Positions 1 through 6,195 of a DNA stretch of 7,771 nt are shown here, in pieces. The translations under genes and the position numbers were made by a program. This DNA comes from Thermoplasmata archaeon (GTDB lineage: Archaea; Thermoplasmatota; Thermoplasmata; Lutacidiplasmatales; UBA184), in contig JASHWL010000048.1 of assembly GCA_030044105.1 (NCBI GenBank), positions 1 through 7,771 on the forward strand. The letters are read 5' to 3'. The notes beneath the pieces were generated by a model. It was not told where the DNA came from. It made no database searches and saw only the letters and a list, made by a program, of their open reading frames with translations. Each line of letters starts with the position of its first letter. Within the stretch, counting starts at the first letter, position 1.

Positions 1-707
1 TCGGGCGACGAATCGATGTGCAGGTAGTGGCGCCCCAGCCGCCGCGCGACCGCCGCGACGGTCCCCGTCCCTCCGAACATGTCGAGCACCACGTTCTCGC
101 GGTAGCTGTAGAACTTCACGAGGCGCTCGATGAGGGCTTCCGGGAACGGTGCCGGATGGCCGCGGCGCTGGCGCTCCGGAGGGATCTTCCAGAACCCGTC
201 CGAGAACCGCTCGAACTCCTTCGGCGTGATGTCGATCGCGGCGCGATCGCCGGGGAGCTGCCACTGCCCCTTCGAGAAGACGAGGACGTACTCCCACGAG
301 GGGATGATGTGCGGGTTCGACGGGCTCCGCCAGGATCCCCAGGCGGTGCGCCGTCCCATGGTCTGTTTGTACCAGATGATCTCGGTCCGCATGATGTACC
401 CGAGGTCGCGGAGGTCCGTCGAGAGCTCGTGATGGAGCGGGCGGAAGTTCTTGATCGAGGTCGGCGCGACGTTCAGCACGAACCGTCCGCCCGGCACGAG
501 CACCCGGTGCAGCGACGCCCAGACCCCCTTCAGCCAGCGTCGGTACTCCGCCGGGGCCCGGTCGTCGGCGTAGTCCTGGTAGGGGATCCCCAGGTTGTAG
601 GGCGGGCTCGTGATCGCGAGGTGGACGCTCTCCGCCGGGAGCGCGTCCAGCGTGGCGCGCGCGTCGCCGCACACCACCCGGTCGAACGGCCCGGCCCCGA
701 CGGTCAC
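1..707 (-). CDS. DNA methyltransferase, beta class (N4-cytosine or N6-adenine), 3' end cut by window edge
   Basis: This protein transfers a methyl group from S-adenosylmethionine to an exocyclic amino group of cytosine or adenine in DNA. The visible 235 residues show the beta-class order of motifs: catalytic motif IV TSPPYN at residues 33-38, a probable target-recognition stretch (about 110-180), then HPAPFP (184-189) and the cofactor motif I DMFGGTGT (209-216) near the window edge. The SPPY form of motif IV is commonest in N4-cytosine enzymes, but adenine enzymes also use it, so the target base is open. The frame opens after a TGA near 775. GTG at 707 is chosen because a GAGGGG site lies 9 nt upstream and the conserved fold begins at residue 8 or so. 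The gene runs off the left edge, so the C-terminus and any restriction partner are unseen. It is divergent from the transhydrogenase operon. Family call is firm; specificity is unknown. Confidence 0.9.
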   Translation of the reverse strand, partial: MTVGAGPFDRVVCGDARATLDALPAESVHLAITSPPYNLGIPYQDYADDRAPAEYRRWLKGVWASLHRVLVPGGRFVLNVAPTSIKNFRPLHHELSTDLRDLGYIMRTEIIWYKQTMGRRTAWGSWRSPSNPHIIPSWEYVLVFSKGQWQLPGDRAAIDITPKEFERFSDGFWKIPPERQRRGHPAPFPEALIERLVKFYSYRENVVLDMFGGTGTVAAVARRLGRHYLHIDSSP

Positions 708-716
708 GCGTCGGGC

Positions 717-722
717 CCCCTC
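717..722 (-). promoter_or_regulatory. Shine-Dalgarno site of the DNA methyltransferase
   Basis: GAGGGG on the minus strand lies 9 nt before the GTG at 707. The dehydrogenase gene at 6032 has a comparable site at the same 9-nt spacing, which supports both start choices. No ATG occurs between the upstream in-frame stop and this GTG. Confidence 0.55.
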
Positions 723-837
723 CCCGACCGACGGATCGGACGGCGCACGGCGGCCCGACAGCGGACGGGTCCTTCAGCGTTTGGCCGGCCGGCGCGCGCG
801 CCCGGTCCCCCGGGGACTCTCCCGAGGGCATCAACCG

Positions 838-843
838 TATAAT
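838..843 (+). promoter_or_regulatory. TATA box of the pnt operon, giving a nearly leaderless transcript
   Basis: TATAAT stands out in otherwise GC-rich sequence between the divergent methyltransferase and pntAA. Its centre is about 32 nt before the pntAA ATG. With the usual archaeal distance of about 26 nt to the start site, transcription would begin only a few bases before the ATG, and no Shine-Dalgarno sequence precedes that ATG. The rest of the 708-872 spacer holds no gene that I can support; the methyltransferase promoter should also lie there but is not obvious. TATAAT is also the bacterial -10 consensus, but no TTGACA-like -35 is present at 17 nt. Confidence 0.55.
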
Positions 844-872
844 CTCGGCCGGTTCGACCACCGCCGGTTTCG

Positions 873-2012
873 ATGCCGACCGTGCTCGCCGTACCGAAGG
901 AGGTGGCGCCGGGCGAGTCCCGGGTCGCCCTCGTCCCCGAGATCGTCGGGCGGCTCACGAAGGCCGGTGCGACGGTCGTCGAGGAAGCGGGCGCCGGCAC
1001 GCTCGCCCGGTTCCCCGATCCGGCGTACGCGGCCGCGGGCGCGCGCGTCGAGAGCGATCGCGCGACGGTCTTCGCCGGCGCGAACATCGTGCTGAAGCTG
1101 CAGCCCCCGACGCTCGAGGAGATCGCGTGGATGCGGCCCGGGACGATCGTCGTCGCCGTCATGAACGCGTCGCGCAACCTCGATCGCGTCGCGAAGATGC
1201 GCGACGCGTCGATCACCTCGTTCGCCCTCGAGCTGCTGCCCCGGATCTCGCGCGCGCAGAGCATGGACGTCCTCTCTTCGCAGGCGACCGTCGCGGGCTA
1301 CCGCGCCGCCCTGATCGGGGCGGAGCTCTGTCCGAAGTTCCTCCCGATGCTCACGACCGCCGCCGGGACGATCCGTCCGGCGAAGGTCCTGGTCCTCGGC
1401 GCCGGGGTGGCGGGCCTCATGGCGATCGCGACCTCCAAGCGGCTGGGCGCGCTCGTCGAGGCGTACGACGTGCGACGCGCCGCGGGCGAGCAGGTCCGCA
1501 GCCTCGGGGCGAAGTTCCTCGAGCTCCAGATCAACGCGGAGGGCTCGGGCGGGTACGCGCGCGAGCTCACCGACGACGAGAAGAAGCAGGAGCAGGAGAT
1601 GCTCGCGAAGGCCGTCGCCGAGGCGGACGTCGTGATCACCACGGCGGCGATCCCGGGACGACGCGCCCCGATCCTGGTCCGTAAGGAGAACGTCGAGCGG
1701 ATGCGGCCCGGCGCCGTGATCGTCGACCTCGCGGCCGAGACCGGCGGGAACTGCGAGCTCACGCACCCGGGCGAGACCTACGAGGTCGGCGGAGTCCGCA
1801 TCGCCGGCCCGCTCAACCTCCCGAGCCAACTCCCGACGCACGCGAGCCAGATGTTCGCGAAGAACCTCGAGTCGTTCCTGGGTCTCCTCCTCGACCAGTC
1901 CGGGGCGATCGTCCCGGCGTTCACGGACGAGATCCTCGCGGCGAGCCTCCTCACCGAGGGCGGGCGCGTCGTCCACAAGCCGACCGCGGACCTCCTCGCG
2001 GGGGCGAAGTAG
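873..2012 (+). CDS. pntAA: NAD(P) transhydrogenase subunit alpha part 1 (NAD(H)-binding domain I)
   Basis: This is the soluble NAD(H)-binding domain I of the proton-translocating transhydrogenase, which exchanges hydride with NADP(H) held on PntB. The 379 residues match the usual length of the split PntAA. The N-terminal AlaDH/PNT half begins with PKE and RVAL (17-20). The RQD loop is intact as R124, Q129 and D132, spaced 5 and 3 as in the Rhodospirillum rubrum enzyme (R127, Q132, D135). The Rossmann motif GAGVAG is at 176-181, and the mobile-loop signature GYARELTDDEK follows the Rossmann region. It is first in a three-gene operon; its TAG stop is one base before the pntAB ATG. The start is supported by the TATA box at 838-843 and by the family N-terminus, with no Shine-Dalgarno site. 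No defect is visible. Alanine dehydrogenase, a related fold, is excluded by the RQD loop and the pntAB/pntB neighbours. Confidence 0.96.
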   Translation: MPTVLAVPKEVAPGESRVALVPEIVGRLTKAGATVVEEAGAGTLARFPDPAYAAAGARVESDRATVFAGANIVLKLQPPTLEEIAWMRPGTIVVAVMNASRNLDRVAKMRDASITSFALELLPRISRAQSMDVLSSQATVAGYRAALIGAELCPKFLPMLTTAAGTIRPAKVLVLGAGVAGLMAIATSKRLGALVEAYDVRRAAGEQVRSLGAKFLELQINAEGSGGYARELTDDEKKQEQEMLAKAVAEADVVITTAAIPGRRAPILVRKENVERMRPGAVIVDLAAETGGNCELTHPGETYEVGGVRIAGPLNLPSQLPTHASQMFAKNLESFLGLLLDQSGAIVPAFTDEILAASLLTEGGRVVHKPTADLLAGAK

Positions 2013-2013
2013 G

Positions 2014-2319
2014 ATGGCGGCCGACCTCTGGACGGCGCTCCTCATCGCGATCCTCGCGGCGTTCACGGGCTACGAGGTCATCGGCCGGGTCCCGGTGCTC
2101 CTCCACACGCCGCTGATGAGCGGCTCGAACTTCATCCACGGCATCGTCCTCGTGGGCGCGATCGTCGCGCTCGGCTTCTCCACGACGGACCTCGAGCGGG
2201 CGATCGGCCTGGTCGCCGTGATCATGGGCGCGATGAACGTCACCGGCGGCTACGTCGTCACCGAGCGGATCCTCGCGATGTTCGACCGCTCCAAGCAGCG
2301 GAAGGGCGGGGCGCCATGA
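2014..2319 (+). CDS. pntAB: NAD(P) transhydrogenase subunit alpha part 2 (membrane domain IIa)
   Basis: This 101-residue protein is the small membrane part of the alpha subunit and helps form the proton path with PntB. It has three hydrophobic segments (roughly 5-22, 40-60 and 65-90) joined by the typical motif TPLMSGSNFIHGIV near residues 31-44, and a short basic C-terminus. It is the separate-gene form of the region fused to domain I in enterobacterial PntA. It starts one base after the pntAA stop and overlaps the pntB start by four bases (ATGA), so translation is probably coupled. Only a weak G-rich sequence precedes its ATG. Identification rests on both sequence and operon position. Confidence 0.94.
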   Translation: MAADLWTALLIAILAAFTGYEVIGRVPVLLHTPLMSGSNFIHGIVLVGAIVALGFSTTDLERAIGLVAVIMGAMNVTGGYVVTERILAMFDRSKQRKGGAP

Positions 2320-3704
2320 GCGCGTGGAACTCCGACCTCGTCAACGCGGTCTACGTCGTCGCGATCCTCGTCTTCATCCTCGGCCTGAAGGCGATGAGCT
2401 CGCCCGAGACCGCGCGCCGGGGCATCGTCTTCGCCGGGATCGCGATGCTGGTCGCGGTCGCGGTCACGTTCTTCATCTCGGGCCTCTCGAACTTCGCGCT
2501 GATCGCGCTCGGGGTGATCGTCGGCGGCGGACTCGGGTTCTACTGGGCCCGGGTCGTCAAGATGACCGCGATGCCGCAGATGGTCGCGGTCTTCAACGGG
2601 ATGGGTGGCGGCGCCGCCGGCGCGATCGCGGCCGTCGAGCTGCTCGGCTCGCTCGCGGGCGGCGCGACCACGGGCCTGAGCCTCGCGGGCGCGGTGATCG
2701 GGTCGACCTCGATCGCGGGGAGCGTGATCGCCTTCCTCAAGCTCCAGGGCTGGATGCGCTCGAAGCCGATCGTCCTGCCGGCGCGCCAGCCGATCAACCT
2801 CGGCGTGCTGGTCGTCGGGGTCGGGTTCGGCGTCTACGCGGTCGCCTCGACGACGACCGTGTTCCTGCTGCCGTTCTTCCTGCTCCTCCTCCTCTACGGC
2901 GTGCTGCTCACGCTCCCGATCGGCGGCGCGGACATGCCCGTCGTGATCAGCCTGTTCAACGCGCTCACGGGGATCGCGGTCGCGCTCGACGGCTTCGCCC
3001 TGGTCAACGGTCCGCTCGGCGACGCGGGCTACGCGATGGTGATCGCGGGGACGCTGGTCGGCGCCGCGGGCTCCCTGCTCACGATCCTGATGGCGCGCGC
3101 GATGAACCGGTCGATCGCGAACGTGCTGTTCGGCGCGTTCGGGGCCACGGAGGAGACGGGGGGCCCGATCGCGGGCCAGATGAAGCCGATCGACGCGGCG
3201 GACGTCGCCGTGATGATGGCCTACGCGAACGAGGTGATCATCGTCCCCGGCTACGGCATGGCGGTGGCCCAGGCCCAGCAGCGGGTGAAGGAGCTCGCGG
3301 ACCTGCTCGAGCAGAAGGGCGTGACCGTGAAGTTCGCGATCCACCCGGTCGCGGGCCGGATGCCGGGGCACATGAACGTCCTGCTCGCGGAGGCGGGGAT
3401 CAGCTACGACAAGCTGTTCGATCGCGACGAGATCAACGACGAGTTCCCGAACGCGGACGTCGCGCTGGTGATCGGCGCGAACGACGTGGTGAACCCGGCG
3501 GCGCGGCGCGCCGGCAGCCCGCTGCAGGGCATGCCGATCCTCGACGTCGACAAGGCAAGGAACGTCGTCGTGATCAAGCGCGGCCAGGGCAAGGGGTTCG
3601 CCGGGATCGAGAACGACCTGTTCTACAAGGACAACACGCGCATGCTCTACGGCGACGCGCAGCAGGAAGTCGGCAAGCTGGTCCAGGCGCTCAAGAGGTC
3701 GTAG
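2316..3704 (+). CDS. pntB: NAD(P) transhydrogenase subunit beta (membrane domain IIb plus NADP(H)-binding domain III)
   Basis: PntB combines a multi-helix membrane domain (about residues 1-280), which carries the proton channel, with a cytoplasmic NADP(H)-binding domain III (about 290-462). The membrane part has the conserved MPQMVAVFNGMGGG stretch; N94 occupies the position of the E. coli channel histidine H91, and Asn there is common in split-type enzymes. Domain III shows GYGMAVAQAQ (312-321), GRMPGHMN (347-354), GANDVVNPAA (387-396), and K421-R422, expected to bind the 2'-phosphate of NADP, followed by Gly where E. coli has Ser. The length, 462 residues, is normal. The start ATG overlaps the pntAB stop. 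The 3' end overlaps the convergent membrane-protein gene by 14 bp and ends with TAG. Confidence 0.96.
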   Translation: MSAWNSDLVNAVYVVAILVFILGLKAMSSPETARRGIVFAGIAMLVAVAVTFFISGLSNFALIALGVIVGGGLGFYWARVVKMTAMPQMVAVFNGMGGGAAGAIAAVELLGSLAGGATTGLSLAGAVIGSTSIAGSVIAFLKLQGWMRSKPIVLPARQPINLGVLVVGVGFGVYAVASTTTVFLLPFFLLLLLYGVLLTLPIGGADMPVVISLFNALTGIAVALDGFALVNGPLGDAGYAMVIAGTLVGAAGSLLTILMARAMNRSIANVLFGAFGATEETGGPIAGQMKPIDAADVAVMMAYANEVIIVPGYGMAVAQAQQRVKELADLLEQKGVTVKFAIHPVAGRMPGHMNVLLAEAGISYDKLFDRDEINDEFPNADVALVIGANDVVNPAARRAGSPLQGMPILDVDKARNVVVIKRGQGKGFAGIENDLFYKDNTRMLYGDAQQEVGKLVQALKRS

Positions 3705-4923
3705 GCGCCCCGGCCGGCCGCCGCGCCCCCTGGTCCCAGCGCCAGAGGTCGACGAACAGGCCGATCAGGAGCCCGGTCATCGCGAGGTCGAGCAGCTCGT
3801 ACGGCCAGACCACGCCGAGGTCGACGACCCCGACCGAGAAGGCGAGCGCGTAGTCGAACGTCCCGACGACGCCGAGCGCCCACAGCCACCAGCGGGGGCG
3901 GCCCGGGACCAGCGCGACCGGGAGCAGCCACGCGAGGAAGTTGAACGAGAGGTACTGCGTCAGCAGCGCCACGCCGGCGAAGCCGATCACGACCGCGCCG
4001 AGCGGGGAGGAGGCGCGCCACCACAGGACGAGGAGGAGGGCGACGATCAGCGCCGCCTGCGCGACGGTGACGAGCTCGCTCGAGGGGAGCCACCCCTGGG
4101 CCAGCAGCACGCCCCACGCGTTCAGCGAGAACGAGTGGCGGGAGAGCTCCCCGGTGAAGACGACGTTGAAGAACGAGCGGCCGTAGACCGCGAGCGTCGC
4201 CGCCGACACCGCGGCGAACACGCCGATCGCGGCCACGACCGAGATCGTCCGGTGGGGGAACCGTCCGGCGGCCCCGGCCGTGGGGAAGAGCGCCGGGAAC
4301 CGGCCCGTCGCGAAGAAGCCTCCGAGCGCCGCCCCGAGCGGCCCGTTGTAGCGGGCGAGCGCGAGCGAGGCGAGGACCGCCGCCGGGACGATCATGTTGC
4401 TCGCCCCGTCGATCTGGCCGACGGCGAGCGGCACGAACAGCAGCGAGGTCGCGAGGGTGAGGGTCGCCCGGCGGCGGTCCGGTCCGGCGACCCACCACGT
4501 GAGGGGCACGACGGCGACCGTCACCGCGCCCCAGACGACCGTGATGCCGGGCAGGCCGCCGGCGCTGCCGAGCGCGTTGACGAGCACCGTCGAGAGACCG
4601 TACGGGACCTGGACCGCGGTCCCGCAGCTGACGACCTCGAACGGATCCCGGCCGGACAGGAAGGCCCGTCCCGAGGCGAGGAAGGCGAGCGCATCGCTCA
4701 CCCCGCCCGTGTACGAGCAGTCGTAGAGACCCACGGCGAGGTTGTAGCCGATCACGATCCCATAGATCGCGGCGACCCCGAGCGCGATCGTCCACCACCG
4801 TACCGCGCCCCCGAACCGGCGATCCAGCGCGCGCACCGCCGAGGGCCACGCGAGCAGCCCGAGGCCCGCGACCCCCACGACGGTGAGGAACGCGATGTCC
4901 GGCCCGAAGATCCAGGACGCCAC
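3691..4923 (-). CDS. Polytopic membrane protein, probable GT-C / GT87 (DUF2029)-like glycosyltransferase
   Basis: This 410-residue protein is mostly hydrophobic, with about ten or eleven predicted membrane helices. I read it as a GT-C-fold glycosyltransferase that would use a lipid-linked sugar on the outer face of the membrane. The first large loop (about 65-105) carries acidic residues and GRDPFE (91-96), resembling the G-x-D-P-Y motif of GT87/DUF2029 proteins. GQIDG (169-173) and the FNFLAWLLP stretch (327-335) also fit that family. The usual Lys-Pro after the GQ helix is replaced by a GRFPALFP sequence (207-214), so activity is less certain. GTG at 4923 is the first possible start after an in-frame TAG at 4930-4932; no strong Shine-Dalgarno site is seen. 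The gene is alone, between the convergent pntB and the upstream dehydrogenase. Acceptor and donor are unknown. Some other polytopic protein of unknown function remains possible. Confidence 0.65.
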   Translation of the reverse strand: MASWIFGPDIAFLTVVGVAGLGLLAWPSAVRALDRRFGGAVRWWTIALGVAAIYGIVIGYNLAVGLYDCSYTGGVSDALAFLASGRAFLSGRDPFEVVSCGTAVQVPYGLSTVLVNALGSAGGLPGITVVWGAVTVAVVPLTWWVAGPDRRRATLTLATSLLFVPLAVGQIDGASNMIVPAAVLASLALARYNGPLGAALGGFFATGRFPALFPTAGAAGRFPHRTISVVAAIGVFAAVSAATLAVYGRSFFNVVFTGELSRHSFSLNAWGVLLAQGWLPSSELVTVAQAALIVALLLVLWWRASSPLGAVVIGFAGVALLTQYLSFNFLAWLLPVALVPGRPRWWLWALGVVGTFDYALAFSVGVVDLGVVWPYELLDLAMTGLLIGLFVDLWRWDQGARRPAGAPTTS

Positions 4924-5001
4924 GGCGGCCTACCGCAATGTTCCCGGGCCCGCGAGCGCCGTGCGGTCGGGCATGGACGCCCTGCCCATCCGGGGCCGTC
5001 G

Positions 5002-5010
5002 GATATGTGG
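5002..5010 (-). promoter_or_regulatory. Candidate TATA element for the membrane-protein gene
   Basis: CACATATCC on the minus strand is the only AT-containing patch in the 122-nt spacer between the dehydrogenase stop and the GTG at 4923. At archaeal spacing it would start transcription near 4979, giving a leader of about 55 nt. The match is weak, so this is only a candidate. Confidence 0.3.
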
Positions 5011-5020
5011 CTGTCGGGGG

Positions 5021-5045
5021 AGCGGCGGGGCCCCCGCGGCCCGCT
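5021..5045 (-). other. GC-rich hairpin directly after the dehydrogenase stop codon
   Basis: The minus-strand RNA reads AGCGG at 5045-5041 and CCGCT at 5025-5021, which pair perfectly, and an inner CGGG/CCCG stem with a short loop lies between them. It begins immediately after the TGA of the dehydrogenase. No T-run follows, so it is not a classical intrinsic terminator. It may protect or define the 3' end of that transcript, or may reflect GC richness only. Confidence 0.35.
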
Positions 5046-6032
5046 TCAGGGCTCAAGCACGGCGGACCCTTCGAAGCCCCCGTGCCGGACCCGGGCGATC
5101 GCCTCGTTTGCGGAGGCGAGAGGGAAGGTGGTCGTGGTCGTGCGCACGGGGATCTCCGCGGCGAGCGGGAGGAACTGGCGGCCGTCCTCGCGGGTGAGGT
5201 TGGCGACGGAGCGCACCATCCGTTCCTCCCAGAGGATCTCGTACGGGAAGCTCGGGATGTCGCTCATGTGGATGCCGGCGCAGACGACCGTCCCGCCCTT
5301 GGCGGTCGCCCGGAGCGCAGCCGGCACCAGGGCGCCGTCCGGGGCGAACAGGATCGCCGCGTCGAGCGGCTGGGGCGGGCGCTCGTCGGACCCCCCGGCC
5401 CAGACGGCCCCGATCGTCCGCGCGAACTCCTGACCGCGCACGTCGCCGGGGCGCGTGAACGCGTAGACCTCCTGCCCCCGGTGGAGCGCGACCTGCGCCA
5501 CCACGTGGGCCGACGAGCCGAAGCCGTAGAACCCCACCCGCGGCGCGTCGCCGGCGAGGCGGAGCGCCCGGTACCCGATGAGCCCGGCGCAGAGCAGCGG
5601 CGCGGCGGCCACGTCGTCGAACACGCTCGGGATCGGGAAGCAATAGCGCGCGTCCGCGACCACGCGCTCCGCGTAGCCCCCGTCCCGGTCGTACCCGTTG
5701 AACTCCGCCCGGTCGCAGAGGTTCTCCCGTCCCGAGCGGCAGTAGGCGCACGTCCCGTCCGTGAGCGCCAGCCACGGCACGCCGACCCGATCGCCGAGCC
5801 GGAACTCGACGACCTCGGGGCCGGCCGCCTCGACGCGCCCGACGATCTGGTGGCCCGGGATCCGGGGCAGCGGCCGGGGCGGCAGCTCGCCGTCGAGGAG
5901 GTGGAGGTCCGTGCGGCAGACGGCACACGCCGCCACCTTCAGCCGGATCTCGCGCGGGCCCGGCGCCGGTACGGCCCGGTCGGTCTCGAGGCGAAGCGGG
6001 GTCCGGACCTCGGAGAGCACCATCGCGCGCAT
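5046..6032 (-). CDS. Zinc-dependent alcohol dehydrogenase family protein (medium-chain MDR, adh_fam_2 type)
   Basis: This is a 328-residue medium-chain dehydrogenase/reductase, expected to oxidise an alcohol or reduce an aldehyde with NAD(P)(H). The GroES-like domain holds the catalytic zinc ligands C39, H61 (in PGHQIVG) and C148 (in LLCAGLIGYRAL). The structural zinc lobe has C95, C98 and C106 (CAYCRSGRENLC), but the usual first Cys is Asp (D92). The Rossmann motif is GFGSSA at 170-175. The phrases YAFTRPGD, DAAILFAPDG and AGIHMSDIP match the subfamily I know as TIGR02822, which is widespread in bacteria, so transfer is possible. A longer reading from a GTG at 6044 exists, but that GTG lies inside a GAGGTG Shine-Dalgarno site 9 nt before the ATG at 6032, so I take the ATG. 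The gene starts 39 nt after the tRNA-Val 3' end, with no promoter visible between them. The substrate is unknown. Confidence 0.88.
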   Translation of the reverse strand: MRAMVLSEVRTPLRLETDRAVPAPGPREIRLKVAACAVCRTDLHLLDGELPPRPLPRIPGHQIVGRVEAAGPEVVEFRLGDRVGVPWLALTDGTCAYCRSGRENLCDRAEFNGYDRDGGYAERVVADARYCFPIPSVFDDVAAAPLLCAGLIGYRALRLAGDAPRVGFYGFGSSAHVVAQVALHRGQEVYAFTRPGDVRGQEFARTIGAVWAGGSDERPPQPLDAAILFAPDGALVPAALRATAKGGTVVCAGIHMSDIPSFPYEILWEERMVRSVANLTREDGRQFLPLAAEIPVRTTTTTFPLASANEAIARVRHGGFEGSAVLEP

Positions 6033-6041
6033 CGGGGAGTC

Positions 6042-6047
6042 CACCTC
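6042..6047 (-). promoter_or_regulatory. Shine-Dalgarno site that decides the dehydrogenase start
   Basis: GAGGTG on the minus strand is 9 nt before ATG at 6032. Its last three bases are the alternative GTG start at 6042-6044, which has no comparable site of its own. The ATG also fits the family N-terminus (M-R-A-M-V-L). Confidence 0.6.
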
Positions 6048-6071
6048 GTCCGTGGGTTCGTTCGACCCGGA

Positions 6072-6144
6072 TGGGCGCGGCCAGATTCGAACTGGCGACC
6101 TTCACCGTGTCAGGGTGACGTCATAACCACTAGACTACGCGCCC
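6072..6144 (-). tRNA. tRNA-Val, anticodon GAC
   Basis: The minus strand folds into a full cloverleaf of 73 nt including the discriminator. The acceptor stem GGGCGCG (6144-6138) pairs with CGCGCCC (6079-6073). The D arm has GTC/GAC with A14 and the conserved GG. The anticodon arm is TCACC / CTGACAC / GGTGA with anticodon GAC. A 5-nt variable loop and the T arm GCCAG-TTCGAAT-CTGGC follow. The discriminator is A73, as expected for valine. There is no intron. CCA is not encoded (ATCC follows the acceptor stem), so it must be added after transcription. It reads GUC and GUU codons. A promoter element lies just upstream, and the dehydrogenase gene follows on the same strand. Confidence 0.97.
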
Positions 6145-6167
6145 TGCGGCCGCCCACCGGGGTGCGG

Positions 6168-6180
6168 TTCTTATTCTTGT
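6168..6180 (-). promoter_or_regulatory. TATA-like promoter element of tRNA-Val
   Basis: The minus strand reads ACAAGAATAAGAA here, the most AT-rich patch in the right half of the window. Its centre is about 30 nt before the first base of the mature tRNA, as expected for a TBP/TFB-dependent archaeal tRNA promoter. It sits in the short gap between the stop of the LonB-like gene and the tRNA. It may also drive the dehydrogenase by read-through. Confidence 0.6.
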
Positions 6181-6182
6181 CG

Positions 6183-6195
6183 GAGCGGGGCGCTC
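6183..6195 (-). other. Small perfect hairpin overlapping the stop of the LonB-like gene
   Basis: GAGCG-CCC-CGCTC is a perfect 5-bp inverted repeat with a 3-nt loop that overlaps the TGA at 6196-6194. No T-run follows on the minus strand, so it is not a standard terminator. It could be a 3'-end mark for the mRNA or a chance GC palindrome. Confidence 0.25.

Noticed and set aside
18..842. A 274-codon plus-strand frame at the left end
   Set aside because: It is antisense to the methyltransferase, whose motifs are unambiguous on the minus strand, and its own product is low-complexity.
2571..2620. Asn in PntB at the place of the E. coli channel histidine H91
   Set aside because: Asn at this position is common in split-type transhydrogenases, so it is not a defect.
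2316..3250. Frequent GATCGCG and CGATCG words in the pnt genes, suggesting a repeated site
   Set aside because: They are in frame and come from ATC (Ile) next to GCG (Ala) codons, the preferred codons in this genome, in Ile/Ala-rich helices.
2250..3371. A long minus-strand frame opposite pntB
   Set aside because: Its product is made almost wholly of Asp, Arg, His and Glu repeats, as expected from the reverse complement of a GC-rich membrane-protein gene.
4921..4989. Read-through of the in-frame TAG at 4930-4932 as pyrrolysine, which would extend the membrane protein upstream
   Set aside because: pntAA and pntB both end with TAG in normal positions, so TAG acts as an ordinary stop here, and the upstream residues show no family similarity.
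3647..5056. A 469-codon minus-strand frame overlapping the membrane-protein gene
   Set aside because: Its Arg/Gly/Pro-rich product has no domain; the 410-residue frame in this place has membrane helices and family motifs.
5845..5865. PGHQ instead of PGHE beside the catalytic-zinc histidine of the dehydrogenase
   Set aside because: GHQ is usual in this adh_fam_2 subfamily as I know it, so it is not a lost catalytic residue.
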